From NCBI RefSeq assembly GCF_900176645.1, contig NZ_FXAN01000050.1, positions 1 to 64,000 of the forward strand: 64,000 nt of DNA, in the 5' to 3' direction. A program made the position numbers and the translations under genes. Origin of the DNA: Burkholderia singularis (lineage in GTDB: Bacteria > Pseudomonadota > Gammaproteobacteria > Burkholderiales > Burkholderiaceae). Shown piece by piece: positions 36,501 through 46,600 of this stretch. The notes under the pieces are model-generated. The model saw only the letters and a program-made list of their open reading frames with translations. It was not told the DNA's origin and did no database searches. The number at the start of each line of letters is the position of its first letter. Positions within the stretch are counted from its first letter, which is position 1.

Positions 36501-39500
36501 ATCGAGCGAGAGCGCAGCGTCGCGCTGCCACGCCGGCTGCAGCCACGCGAGATTGGCGAGCTGAAGCGCGCGCGTGCCGTCCGGCCGCATGCCGCTCGAT
36601 GCGGCGGCCGCCGCGAACATCTCGATGAAGGCCGCGGCGGGCAGCAGCCGTTCGCCGTCGATGCGATGATCGTCGAGGACGAATTCGCGGCCATCGAAGC
36701 GGCTGCTGAAACGCTGCAAGCCGACGCGCGACGTGTTCGTGTGCAGCAGCGGATGCAGCCGGCCCGGACGAACGGCGTCGGGCGCATACGCATCGGGCGC
36801 GGCCCCACCCGACGGCTCGAGCAGATCGGTGACCCAATAGCGTTCGCGCGCGAACGGATACGCGGGCAACCCGATCTTGCGCGGCCGGGGCTCGTCGTAC
36901 CCCGCCAGCCAATCGATCTGCGCGCCGTCGACCCACGCGCTCAACGCGGCATCCAGACCGTCGCGCGGCGAAATTGGCGGCTGGTCTGCGCGTGCCGCGC
37001 GGGCCTTGCCCGTGCGCACGTTCGCGGCGGCCGCGTCGCCCGCGACGTAGGCGGCAAGACGCGCGCCCAGATCGTCCAGCGACGACGTGATCAGCCCGAG
37101 CCGCTCGCTCATCGCCTCACGGCCGGTTTGCAGCGTATAGCCAATGCGCGGCAGTTCCGCATCGCGCCAGCCGTTGCGGCGCACCGCGAGCAACAGCCGT
37201 TCGGCCGACTGCCGCAACGCCGCCTGCGTCTTCGCGGACACGACGATGGCCACGGGCTGCTGCGTGCGTGCCGGCTCGACAGGCTCCGCCCGGGGCTCGA
37301 CATATTCCTCGATCAGCACATGCGCGTTCGCGCCGCCCGCGCCGAACGACGAAATCCCCGCGATGCGCGGCAACTCCGTGTCGACGCCGCGCACCGGCAC
37401 GACCGGCCGCGGCCACGGCGCCAGCTCGCGCTGCACGCGAAACGGGCTGTGCTCGAAGTCGATGTTCGGGTTGAGCGTCTCGGCGTGCAGCGAAGGCGCG
37501 AGCTGTCGATGCCGCATTTGCAACAGCACCTTGCTGATTCCCGCGATGCCCGCCGCGCTCTCGCAATGGCCGATGTTCGACTTCACCGAGCCGATCGCGC
37601 AGAACTGCCGATCCTGCGCGTCGCCGCCGAACGCGCGCGCGAGCCCCGCTATTTCGATCGGATCGCCGAGCGCCGTGCCGGTGCCATGCGCCTCGATGTA
37701 GCTGACCGCGCGCGGCGCGATGCCCGCCTTCGCGAGCGCGAGCGCGATCACAGCCGCCTGCGCGGCCGGATTCGGCACCGTGTAGCCGTTGGTCTTGCCG
37801 CCGTGATTGAGCGTCGACGCGCGAACGATCCCGTAAATCTGATCGCCATCGGCGATCGCGTCGCGCTTGCGCTTGAGCAGCACCGCGCCGACGCCCTCGC
37901 CGGGCACATAACCCTCGCCGCCTTCGCCGAAGCTTTCGCAGCGCCCCTTCGCCGACGCGAAGCCGCCTTGCCCGAGCATCAGGTATTTGTTCGGATGAAT
38001 CGACACGTTGACGCCACCCGCAATCGCCATCGCGCATTCGCCGTCGCGAATGCTGCGGCACGCGAGATGCAACGCGGTGAGCGACGACGAGCACATCGTG
38101 TCGAGCGCGAGGCTCGGGCCTTGCAGATTGAACAGATACGACACGCGATTCGCGATCGACGCCGGATGGCCGGGCACCGCGAACGGTTGTCCGCGCGCGG
38201 CGGACTCGGCGCCGAACAGCGGATATTCCTCGTACATCACGCCGACGAACACGCCGACGTGCCGCCCCTTGCCGCCCCCCGGCGCACCCGGCAGGCTCGC
38301 GCGGGTGTAGCCCGCGTCCTGCATCGCCTCATACGCGCACTCGACGAACAGCCGTTCCTGCGGCTCCATGCCGATCGCTTCGCGTGGCGAGATGCCGAAG
38401 AAAAGCGGATCGAACTTGTCGACGTCGTCGATGAATCCGCCGTGCCGGCAATATGTCTTGCCGATCTTGTTGCGCTCGGGATCGTAAAAGCGCGCGTGAT
38501 CCCAGCGTTCGGGCGGGATCTCGCGAATCATGTCGCAGCCGCCGGACAGGCGTGCCCAGAACTCGTCCATGTCGCGCGCGCCCGGATAGCGGCCGGCCAG
38601 GCCGATGATCGCGATGTCATCGTCGGAGGCGCCGGCCGCGTCGGAAAGCGCGGGCGCGGCGGCGCTCGCAGCCGGCAGCGCCGGCGGCTGGCCGGCTCTC
38701 GGGGCGTCGAGCGGCACGAACGCCGACGCGTCGAGCATGGCGCTTGCATCGCGCGGCTCGGGCTGTACCGACGGCATGCGCGCGTCAGCCTCATCGGCCT
38801 CGTTCGACGGGCCGGCCATGCTCTGCCGCTCGGCCGCGATCGCGTCGCCCAGCCGCTGCGCATGCGCGCTCACGAAGTAATCGACCAGCTCGCCGAGCGT
38901 CTGATGCTCGAAAAAGAGCGTCTTGGACAAGCGGCCGAACGTTTGCTCCAGATCGTCGGTGAGACGGATGATCATCAACGAATCGATCCCGTATTGCTCA
39001 AGTTGCGCATGCTCGTCGAGCGTGCCGTCATGAAGACGCAGAATCCGGGCGAAGCGGTCTCGAAAGAAGGCGAGCGCGCGCTCGCGCAGCCCGGCGTCCG
39101 GCAATGGAGGCGATGCGGTCGGACGGGCCGGCGCGCTCGATGCGGCCGGCGTAGCTGACGTAGTTGATGCAGTTGATGCAGTTGATGCAGTTGATGCAGT
39201 CTGCACGGTCGGCGCGCGCCCGAACTGTTCAGCGCCGGCCGCCGGCCGCGATGGCATCCCGGATGCCGCGCCATCGTCCGGCATCGACGCGCCGGCATCA
39301 TCGGCCGCCTTGCGCGGCAACGTCCGGACCGCCAGGCCGTGCAGCAGCGCGACGGCCTGCCCGCGCGCGTCGAGCAAGTCGACATCGATGCGGCGCACCA
39401 CGCCCGTCGCCGTGCCTGCCCGATAGCGAACCCATGCCCACAGCGGGCCGTCGGGCACCGGCGCCGCGAGTTCGAAGCGCTCGAGCGAGAACGGCACGGC

Positions 39501-40622
39501 GGCACCCGGATCTTCGACGTCGAGGATATCGAGGCCAAACGCCGCTTGCAGCGCCGAATCGAAGAGGCCGGGATGCACGACGAACGATTCGCCCGCTGGC
39601 ATGCGTGGATCGCGCAGTTCCGCGAGCACCCCGTCGTTGCCGACCCACAGGCGCTCGATGCACTGATGGCCCGGCCCGTATTCGAAACCCGCTTCCGCGA
39701 GCAGCGGATAGCAGTCTGCGCCGTTCAGTTCGAGCTTGGCGCGCGCGCGCAGCGCGTCGAGATCGATGCGCCCGCGCGCCGGCTTGCCGCGCGGCTCGGC
39801 GGCCTCGCCCCGGCCGTGGACGATGTCCGCTCCGGTCGGGCCGTCCGACACGAGTTCGAGCAGCCCGCCGCCCGCCGCCGGCTGAATACGCACACGCACG
39901 GTCATCCCGCTCGCGTCGGCCCATGCGGGCTGCAACCAAACGACGTCGCGCAGCACGAGCGGCGGTATCGGCTGGCCGGCGGCCCGCAGCGCACGGCCAA
40001 ACAGTTCGAGATACATCACGCCGGGCAGGATCGGCCGGCCGTTGACGCGATGATCGCGCAGATAGAAAGCGCTGGCGTCGAGCCGGTATTCGTATGCCGC
40101 ATCGATCGGGCCCGGCCCGTCGCTCGCCGCGTCGCGCGCCGCCGGCGTGCCGGACGGCGACGCCGCCGCCCAATGACGGCGCCGCTCGAACGGATAACCG
40201 GGCAGCCTCACGCGCTTGGCGCCGCCCGTCGCGCCGAGCCGCGCCCACGGAATAACCGCGCCGCCCGCCCATGCCGCGGCGAGTTCGGCTGCGCTTGCGC
40301 GGCGGCAGCGCTCGACGTCCCATTCGGGCGCGCCGGCATCGCGCGCGATGCCCCGGACGATGCCCGGATGTGCGGCGTCGGGCGCGGCGGCGAAGGCGCG
40401 AAGCTGCGCGCACAGCGCATCGAGCGATGTCGCACAGAACGCGACGCGGACCGGCAGCGCCTCGCGCCCCACCTGCAACGTATGCGCGACGTCGTCGAGC
40501 GCGAGCGAGCGGGTATGCGTCAGGTGCGCGCGCAATTGTTCGGCCATCACTGGCAGCGTGTCGGCCTCGACGGCGGACAACAGCACGAGCCGAGGCTCGC
40601 GGTCGGCAATGTCATTCAGCAT
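30519..40622 (-). CDS. Trans-AT PKS: DH-ACP / KS-DH-KR-(MT remnant)-ACP / KS-DH
   Basis: In 3367 residues: post-KS linker (1-150); DH (170-435; H191 in DHRVNGRPILP, D355); ACP (S548); KS (665-1110; C844, H979, H1019); DH (1290-1565; H1319, D1487); KR (1595-2050; GGAGGIG, Y1960, B-type Asp in VVLED); a degenerate methyltransferase-like stretch (2095-2235; KRGGWLLV but no GxGxG); ACP (S2332); KS (2437-2880; C2593, H2728, H2767); DH (about 3050-3345; H3082, D3259). It begins in mid-module, its KS being at the end of the previous protein, and ends in mid-module, with KR-ACP in the next. All KS and DH catalytic residues are present. Its ATG overlaps the previous stop by 11 bases. The output is expected to be a conjugated diene region. 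Confidence 0.93.
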   Translation of the reverse strand: MLNDIADREPRLVLLSAVEADTLPVMAEQLRAHLTHTRSLALDDVAHTLQVGREALPVRVAFCATSLDALCAQLRAFAAAPDAAHPGIVRGIARDAGAPEWDVERCRRASAAELAAAWAGGAVIPWARLGATGGAKRVRLPGYPFERRRHWAAASPSGTPAARDAASDGPGPIDAAYEYRLDASAFYLRDHRVNGRPILPGVMYLELFGRALRAAGQPIPPLVLRDVVWLQPAWADASGMTVRVRIQPAAGGGLLELVSDGPTGADIVHGRGEAAEPRGKPARGRIDLDALRARAKLELNGADCYPLLAEAGFEYGPGHQCIERLWVGNDGVLAELRDPRMPAGESFVVHPGLFDSALQAAFGLDILDVEDPGAAVPFSLERFELAAPVPDGPLWAWVRYRAGTATGVVRRIDVDLLDARGQAVALLHGLAVRTLPRKAADDAGASMPDDGAASGMPSRPAAGAEQFGRAPTVQTASTASTASTASTTSATPAASSAPARPTASPPLPDAGLRERALAFFRDRFARILRLHDGTLDEHAQLEQYGIDSLMIIRLTDDLEQTFGRLSKTLFFEHQTLGELVDYFVSAHAQRLGDAIAAERQSMAGPSNEADEADARMPSVQPEPRDASAMLDASAFVPLDAPRAGQPPALPAASAAAPALSDAAGASDDDIAIIGLAGRYPGARDMDEFWARLSGGCDMIREIPPERWDHARFYDPERNKIGKTYCRHGGFIDDVDKFDPLFFGISPREAIGMEPQERLFVECAYEAMQDAGYTRASLPGAPGGGKGRHVGVFVGVMYEEYPLFGAESAARGQPFAVPGHPASIANRVSYLFNLQGPSLALDTMCSSSLTALHLACRSIRDGECAMAIAGGVNVSIHPNKYLMLGQGGFASAKGRCESFGEGGEGYVPGEGVGAVLLKRKRDAIADGDQIYGIVRASTLNHGGKTNGYTVPNPAAQAAVIALALAKAGIAPRAVSYIEAHGTGTALGDPIEIAGLARAFGGDAQDRQFCAIGSVKSNIGHCESAAGIAGISKVLLQMRHRQLAPSLHAETLNPNIDFEHSPFRVQRELAPWPRPVVPVRGVDTELPRIAGISSFGAGGANAHVLIEEYVEPRAEPVEPARTQQPVAIVVSAKTQAALRQSAERLLLAVRRNGWRDAELPRIGYTLQTGREAMSERLGLITSSLDDLGARLAAYVAGDAAAANVRTGKARAARADQPPISPRDGLDAALSAWVDGAQIDWLAGYDEPRPRKIGLPAYPFARERYWVTDLLEPSGGAAPDAYAPDAVRPGRLHPLLHTNTSRVGLQRFSSRFDGREFVLDDHRIDGERLLPAAAFIEMFAAAAASSGMRPDGTRALQLANLAWLQPAWQRDAALSLDIEVRGEPGADAWALRCVDGDDAQRQYAQASASLVDAHARRHDLDALSAACDREVSGDALYQRYRGAGYGYGVAFRSIVALRAADDHALARLEVDVAQTAALLTPFGMPPTLLDGALQASAAFAGAGDDTRPLLPFSIERVEWRGPCERVMWALARRRDDGARVAKFDIDLCDGDGLVRVAIVGYGALRLDAPASGAPAAKTAAAPAAHRGGDSTASAQAYYFLPRWSEAPAAAAVERTADARLLIAAESHADLDRFATSCAHAARILLESHLDSGEIEARLARCEFDHLVWIAPSSGDASPFDRAAVERAQQAGVLPAFRLVKALQRLKAAPQAFELTVVQTQAHGFPGDRVDFAQSGMHGIVGTIAKEMPRWRVRHVDIERADDAQAGGGARLEALLAQPCDALGTLRMRRGGRWYAKQWLRAEFDARSERMPLRRNGVYVVIGGAGGIGAAWSAHAIRECDAQVVWVGRKALDAEIGARIDACAHGARAPSYYQADACDPAALDACLSAVRARFGTIHGVIHSAVVLEDSTLANMDEASFRRVYFGKVDSSVNLGIALRDAPPDFLLFFSSTVVFTPPPGQANYSSGCLFQNALAARLASDLGCVVKVVDWGYWGSVGVGATPRYRAIMARNGIASIEPDDGMAALAQLFGQDVDELALLKVTDQVAYPRALLPPDEMLQVLPHDAAFADAPPELDGDLADCAMVLLAQAAARMGAAPTLLDVDGRAALDTGLPQRLLAHPQRCGAYVIGAVDDARDAPAALAAARLPDLPVLRIGAAPDVTRDAHAPFDLVLARVDGETGSDALLRRLKRLMKRGGWLLVRDDGTGHAVRDALRREGFAPRRAANGIWLATHDGVVRIAARAPDAPSSHAVSHDASAVARPPEAAASAGGQANAPGSGQTRATRSAADVRTADGAYERLVDASLAYFKGLIAAELDIPFDRLDVDEPLDGYGIDSIYSVRLVTKLNESFSDVSNTLFFEVQTIRGLVEHFVASHRRELEALVGVAPVADTAGGASAARVSQPTPTPTLPSSTSRPMRPPAVTPPSPPSADDASRAASRACDIAVIGMSGRYAQADDLDEFWRNLREGRNCISEIPSDRWDWRAHFDAERGKWGKHYTKWGGFVRDIDAFDPLFFQISPTEAERMDPQARLFVEQAYASIEDAGYTPATLAPGNRVGVFVGAMNADYVNGASYWSIANRVSYLFDLKGPSLAVDTACSSSLSAIHLAIESIVAGSCDCAIAGGVSLIMSPAHYMGLSTMGMLAGDDKCRAFGADAEGFVVGEGVGALVLKPLQAAVDAGDHIYGVIKASALNAGGRTSGFTVPNPAAQADVIGDAIRRSGVPASQFGYVEAHGTGTPLGDPIEIKGLADAFARAGGGASCALGSVKGNIGHCESAAGIAGVTKVLLQMQHATLLPSLHAERPNPRIDFTRTPFRLQRGVEPWPRPMLSAGGAADELPRTAGVSSFGAGGANAHLVIQEYRGEYRDESADVAGDHPGTVAIVLSARTREQLTGRAERLLERLRDAARPIPLRDLAYTLQIGREAMEHRLALTAASHEAVCGALDAFLSGRHASRVDIHVGCVDDHRASIGLLQGDDDLREAIERWFEKEKWTKLLALWVKGLHVDWARLYRGARARRVSLPTYPFAKERFWLDLGVESLHALTLRAGPPSPHRAAPLHPLLHENRSTLDGLRFTSRIDAGEPVLADHRIHGRALLPAAAQIELIRAAADAAAGAAAQDVLPMRLRDLAWVEPVDADAAIELDVRLQRGDGDRLSFALTSGLKSGASASSAAIHCQGAIETRDVLPESRTVDLDALRRRYQPLPVTPESFYQRLAAAGMVYGPSLRTLTWAGDAPGSLLVRLSAQPAAGAGTADARWTIDPGLLDGALQALVLFDARSAAGASDSGTPAALPFAAERIELYRRCRGALWAQLSRRAPRGALGAAFDIDLYDDAGAVCMSIRGLSTRSPGAGMPAAAQPDEIVMLAPCWVPADL
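39163..39198. repeat. Nine-base tandem repeat in an inter-domain linker of the PKS
   Basis: Four perfect copies of GTTGATGCA, read on the minus strand as Thr-Ala-Ser units at about residues 475-486 of the PKS protein, in the linker before the first ACP. The unit is a multiple of three, so copy-number change would alter linker length without a frameshift. Confidence 0.85.
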
Positions 40623-43600
40623 GATGATTTCCCGGAAATTCTTCGAAGAGCACGTGTGCGTTCGTGCCGCCGATGCCGAACGAACTCAGCCCGGCAAGAC
40701 GCGGCGCGCCGCGCTCGGACGGCCACGGCGCCGCGCTCGACGGCAGGTGAAACGGCGTGCCGTGCAGATCGATGTAAGGGTTTGGCGTCGCGCCATGCAG
40801 ATTCGGCGCGAGCGTGCGGTGCCGGAGGCTCAGCACGATCTTCAGCGCGCCGGCGATTCCCGCGGCGGCTTCGAGATGGCCCACGTTGGTTTTGACGGCC
40901 CCGAGCGCGCAACGCGTAGCCGGCCCGCCCGACGCGTCGCGCCAGACTTCCTTGAGCGCGTTGATCTCGATCGGATCGCCGATCGGCGTGCCCGTGCCGT
41001 GCGTCTCGACATAGCTCACGTCGCCCGCGCGTATGCCCAGACGCCGGTAAAGCCCGGACACGAGCGCCGCCTGCGCGGCCGGGTTCGGCGCCGTCATCGA
41101 GTTCGCGCGGCCGCCGTGATTGACCGCGCTGCCGCGAATCACCGCGTGCACCGGATCGCCGTCGGCCAGCGCGGCCGCGAGCGGCTTCAGGATCATCGCG
41201 CCCGCGCCCTCGCCGCGCACGTAGCCGTCGGCGTCGGCCGCGAACGTGCGGCAGCGGCCGCTCGGGCTCAGCATCCGCGCTCTGCCCATCGACAGCGTGA
41301 TGCGCGGTTCGAGCAACACGTTGACACCGCCGACGATCGCCAGGCGGCAGTCGCCACGGCGAATCGCATTGATACCTTCGTGAATCGCGACGAGCGAACT
41401 CGAACAGGCGGTGTCGAGCGCGACGCTCGGGCCGCGCAGGTCCAGCAGATACGACACGCGGTTCGCGATCATGCTGTGACCGTTACCGAAATTCGCGAGC
41501 GGATCGACTTCGCCGCGCGTCATCAGCATGCTCGCGTAATCCATCGAGCTTGCGCCGACGAACACGCCCACCGAGCGCTCCGGCAGCGAACGCGGCGCAT
41601 AGCCCGCGTCTTCGAGCGCATGCCAGGCCGTCTCGAGAAAGAGCCGATGCTGCGGGTCCATGTATTCGGCCTCGAGCGGCGACAAGCCGAAGAACGCGGG
41701 CGAAAATTTGTCGACGTCGTTGACGAAGCCGCCCCATCGCAGCGCATCGCCGCCGGGCTGGCCCGCGTAGTCGCGCCAGTTCCAGCGTTCGGCCGGCGCC
41801 TCGCGGATCAGATCGACGCCATCGCGCAGGCTGCGCCAGAAGCTGTCCAGATCGTCGCAACCGGGCATCACGCCCGCGATGCCGATCACCGCGATCGCGC
41901 CGTCGGCCGCGGCGGGTAAAACCGGCGTGGCGGCGCACACGCCGGGCATCGGGGCGGCCGCGAGTATCGGCGCGGCGGGCGCAACCGGAGCGGCGACGGG
42001 CGGCGCGACCGGAATCGCGGCGTCTGCGAGGGCCGGCGTCGATGCCATCGACGTAATCGCGGCGTCTGCGGGCATCGGCTCGACGGGTTCGATGGACGAT
42101 GCCGGCGTGGCGAAGGCCGTCGGCTCGTGGATGGCCGTGGATGTCGCCGTTGCTGTCGGTCCCGACGCAGCCGCTGATATTGCCGCCGATGCCGCCCTAT
42201 CGGACGCAGCGGCGGCCACGCTCGCCAGCCATTTGCGCGTGGTGCCGTGCCGGTAGAAGTCGGCGGGCGTGCTGCGCGTGCCGAAAGCGCCGTTCAACGC
42301 ATCGGCCAAACGGACGAAACGGAACGAGTCGAAGCCAAGCTGATGAAAGTCCTGATCCACGTCGAGCGTTTCGGCCGGCACACCCAGCACGCTCGCCACG
42401 ACCGCGAGCGCACGCGCTTCGTCGCCGGACGCCGCGCCGCCCGTCGCGCCGGCGTCGAACGGCAAAAGCCGCGCGTCGGCCGCGCGCACGCTGGCCCGAT
42501 CGAGCTTGCCGCTCGCCAGGCGCGGCAGCGCCGCGACATGGTAGAACCGGCCGGGCAGCAGCGCCAAGGGCAGCGTGCGCGCGAGATGCGCGCGCAGCGT
42601 GGCGCCGTCCGTCGGCTCGCGCAGCTCGACGAACGCTTCGAGCGCGATACCGTCGACGCCCGGCGCGACGATCGCGTCGACGACGCTCACGTGCGCACGC
42701 AGCGCGGCCTCGATTTCTCCAGGCTCGACCCGTTGCCCGTTGACTTTCACCTGGCGATCGCGCCGTCCGATCAGCACGAATTCGCCGTCCGAGCGCCGGT
42801 AGCCGAGATCGCCGCTGCGGAAACAGCGCTGCGGGCCGGCGCCGTCCGGGTCGACCGTGACAAAGCGTGTGTCCGACGCGGCCGATTCTCCGGCATAGCC
42901 TTCGGCGAGCGCGAGCCCGCCGACCAACACCTCGCCTTCGACGCCGTCGGCGCAGAGGCAGCCGCGAGCGTCGACCACGAGCATGCGCACGCCATCGATC
43001 GGCCGCCCGATCGACACGATGCCCGTCTCGTCGCGACCGACGCGCTTGCAGCTCGCGTCGGCGCTCATCTCCGACGAGCCGTACAGGTTGACGAGCACCG
43101 CATGTTCGCAGCAAGCGTGAAACGCGTCCGCCAGATCGCGCGGCAACGGCTCGCCGCTGCTGAAGCAGAGCCGCAGGCTCGCGAGCGAGCGCGCGGCCTG
43201 CGGCTCGCGCAGCAACACGCGCAGCAGCGATGGAATCGCGACGATGCGCGTCACGCGGTGCCGCGCCAGCTCGGCGGCGAACCACGCCGCGCCGCGTTCG
43301 CGCAATGGCCGGTCGCCGAGAATCAGTGTCGGAATGCCGCGCAGCAGCGGCGAGAAGAGTTCCGCGACGTGATCGACGAAATTCAGCGACGTCTTTTGAC
43401 AGCAGACATCGTCGTCCGCATAAGGAAATGCCCGCCAGCCCCATTCGAGCCGATTCAGCGTGCCGCGCACGCTGCCGCGCACGCCTTTCGGCTTGCCGCT
43501 CGAACCGGACGTATAGATCACGTAGCAGCACGTCTGGCCGGCGTCGGGCTCGCCCGCGCCCGTCGACGCGTTGGGCATGCCGGGTGCGGCGCGCTCGTCG

Positions 43601-46600
43601 AGCGCGTCCGCGTCCACGCACGGCAACGCACCCCAAAACGGCCCGCTTTCGAGACGGCCGCGCGCGACTGCATCCGTTACCAGCAGCGCCGCGCCGCTAT
43701 CGGCGCTCATCTGCGCCAAGCGCTCGGCGGGTAGCGCGGGATCGAGCGCCAGATAGGCCGCGCCCGTCTTCCATGCGGCGAGCGCAGCCGCGACGAACGC
43801 AAAGCCCGGCTCGAGCAGCAGCGCTACCACGCGATCCGCGCCCGCGCGCGACGGCCATGCCGCGCGCATCGCGCGGGCGAATCGATTCGCGTAGGCATCG
43901 AGCGACGCATAGTCGAGACGGCGCCCATCGTGGATCAACGCAGTGCCCGACGGCGTGCGCGCAACCTGTGCGTCGAACAGCGCGACGAGCGCGCGCGTAT
44001 CGACAGCCGCGCGTTCGCCGTCGGACGACGCCAGGCCGTCAGCCGCAGGCAGACCCGCATCCCGCGCCGCCTCCGCCGGCCACCGCGCGAGCAGCGCCAG
44101 ATAGTCTGCGCGAATCGACTCGATCCACTCCGTCGAATAGACGGCCGCATCGAAGTGGCACAGCAGCGTGACGCCGCGCGCCGTTTCGAGCGCCTCGAAT
44201 GCGAGAGGAAAATCGACCTGCTGGCGCACGTCCATCACCGGCCGCATCCGGACCGGCGTATCCGCAAGCCGGCGCTGCATCGGGCGAATCCAGTTCTGGT
44301 ACATGAACACGGCGTCGAACAGCGGCTGCTCCGGATGCCCGAGCGCCTCGTGCAGACACGCATATGGGTAATGCCCGTGCTCGAACGCATCGAGCAATTC
44401 GCGCTGCAGCGATCGCAACCGTTCGACCGGATCGTGCGGAGCACGCGCGTCGACGGGGATGACGAGCAGGTTCACGAAATAGCCGATCAGATCCTCGAAA
44501 CGTTCGTGCGGCCGCCCGAAGAACGGCGTTGCAATACGCACGTTCTGGCCGCGCGCCGCGTCGCCGCGCTCGCGCAACACCGACGCAAACGCGGCCAGCA
44601 TCACGCAGTAGCGGCTCGCGCCGCTGCGCGCCGCCAGCGCGTCGAGCCCGTCGAGCGTGGCGGCCGGCACGTCCGCCACGAGCGTGAGCCGGCCGCCTTC
44701 CCCGCTTGCGCACGCGTCGTGCCCGCCCGGCAATCGCAACGGCTCGCGCTCGCCGCCCAGCCGCCGCAGCCAGAACGCGCGTGCGTGCGCGCCGTCGGCG
44801 CTCGCGAGCCAGTCGCGCTGCCACGCGGCGAAATCCGCGTAGCTCGCGCGCATGGCCGGCAACTGCGCGTGCGCGCCCGCTTCGTAACAGCGGACGAACG
44901 CGTCGAGGAAAACCGGCAGCGAACTGCCGTCGAAAACCGCATGATGGAACGTGAAGAGCACCACTGTCTGATCGCCTGCCGCACCCGGCACGACGTCGAC
45001 GCGCAACAGCGCGTCGCGTTCGAGATCGAACGGCTGCCGCGCGAGTTCGCGCAGCCATTGCGTCAGCGCGGCTGGCGAGCCGCTCCATCGCGGGTGCGCC
45101 GTGCAACGCGGGCTTGCGTGCGTGCCGATGCGCAACCGAAGCGCATCGCCGTCCAAATGAAAATTGGCGCTCAGCAGCGGATGCTGCTCGAATACGCGTC
45201 CGGCCGCGGCGAACACGCGCTCTGGTTCGACATCGCCGTCGATCTCGAACGCATACGGCACGTTGTAGCCGACGCGCGCCGGATAGTGACGCTGCTCGAT
45301 CCACAAGCCGCGCTGCCCGATGCTGCACGGATAATCGCGGTCGCCGGACTCGTCCGGGCCACCCGGCCCGCCTGACGAAACCGCCGGTTTCGCCGTGCGG
45401 CGAAGCGTTGCGGGAAGACGTTCGGCCAGTTCCGCGAAAGTACGGCAATCCGTCAGTTCCGCGAGCGTCAGGCGGGTTCCGTATGCGTCGTTCAAGCGGT
45501 TGCGCAACATCACCGCCAGCAACGAATCGACGCCGTACTGCCGGATCGGCCGCTCGAAATCCAGCTCCTGCGGCGCGAGTTGCAGCAGCGCGCTGAGCAT
45601 CGAGCGCAATTCGGCATGCGAATCGTCGGCGAATGGCGAACCGGCGTTATCGGCGCCATTGCGCTCGCCGGCGGCGCGCTCAACGCCAAGCGACGCAGGT
45701 TCGGCCGCTGCGTCAGCCCCGCCCGGCAATGCCAGCCAGCCGGCCGCGGGCGGCAGCCGACAAATCCGCTCGTCGAACGCATAGCCCGGCAGGTGCAGCC
45801 GGCGCACGCCATCGAGCGGCGGCTGCGCGCCGTTGTCGATGCCGCCGCACCACAAGCGGGCGAGCATCGCGTCGTCGCCGGTGTCGCGCACGGTCCGCAC
45901 GAGGGCCTCCACGGCGGCGCTGCCCACGAAGGTCGCGCGAATCCAGTCGGCGCCTGCGGCGTCGCCGACGTGCAGACCAGCGTTAGGCTCGCCGTCGACG
46001 AATGCCCGCAGTGCGTCGATCGCGCCGCCGACATCCGGCGAACGCTCGAGATACGCCAGCAGCGCGCGCGCATTACCGAGCAGCGACGCGTCGCTCTTCG
46101 CCGACAGCGGCAGCAGCCTCGGCCGGCTCGCCGTGTCCCGAGCGGGCGCGGCCGGCGCGGCGGCGCTCTCCTCCAGCACGGCGAACGCATTGACGCCGCC
46201 GAAGCCGAACCCATGCACGCCCGCCCGCCGCACCGCCGACGGGCCGGCCGGCCAATCGCGGCACGCCGCGCGGATGCTGAACGGACTGCGCTCGAGCGGC
46301 ACATGCGCGCCCGGCCCTTCGAAGCCGGGCACGCCCGGCCGCACGCGCCGGCGCAGCGCAAGCGCGGTCTTCATCAGCGCGGCGATGCCCGACGCAATCT
46401 CCGCATGGCCGATCACGGGCTTGAGGCTGCCGAGCGCGCATTGGCCGTCGGACGACGGACCGAACGCCGACTTGAGCGCCTGGAATTCGATGCTGTCGCC
46501 GATCTCCGACGCGATGCCGTGCGCTTCGACATACGTCAGCGAAGCAGCCGGCACGTCCGCGCGTTCGAGCGCCTGCGCGATCGCCGTTTTCATGCCCTGC

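Noticed and set aside
33510..39158. Very long plus-strand ORFs (951 and 926 codons) opposite the PKS genes
   Set aside because: They are reading-frame shadows caused by high GC. They are Arg-rich, have no domains, and lie antisense to well-defined KS, DH and KR sequences.
39163..39198. CRISPR-like array
   Set aside because: The unit is only 9 bases, has no spacers and lies inside a coding frame.
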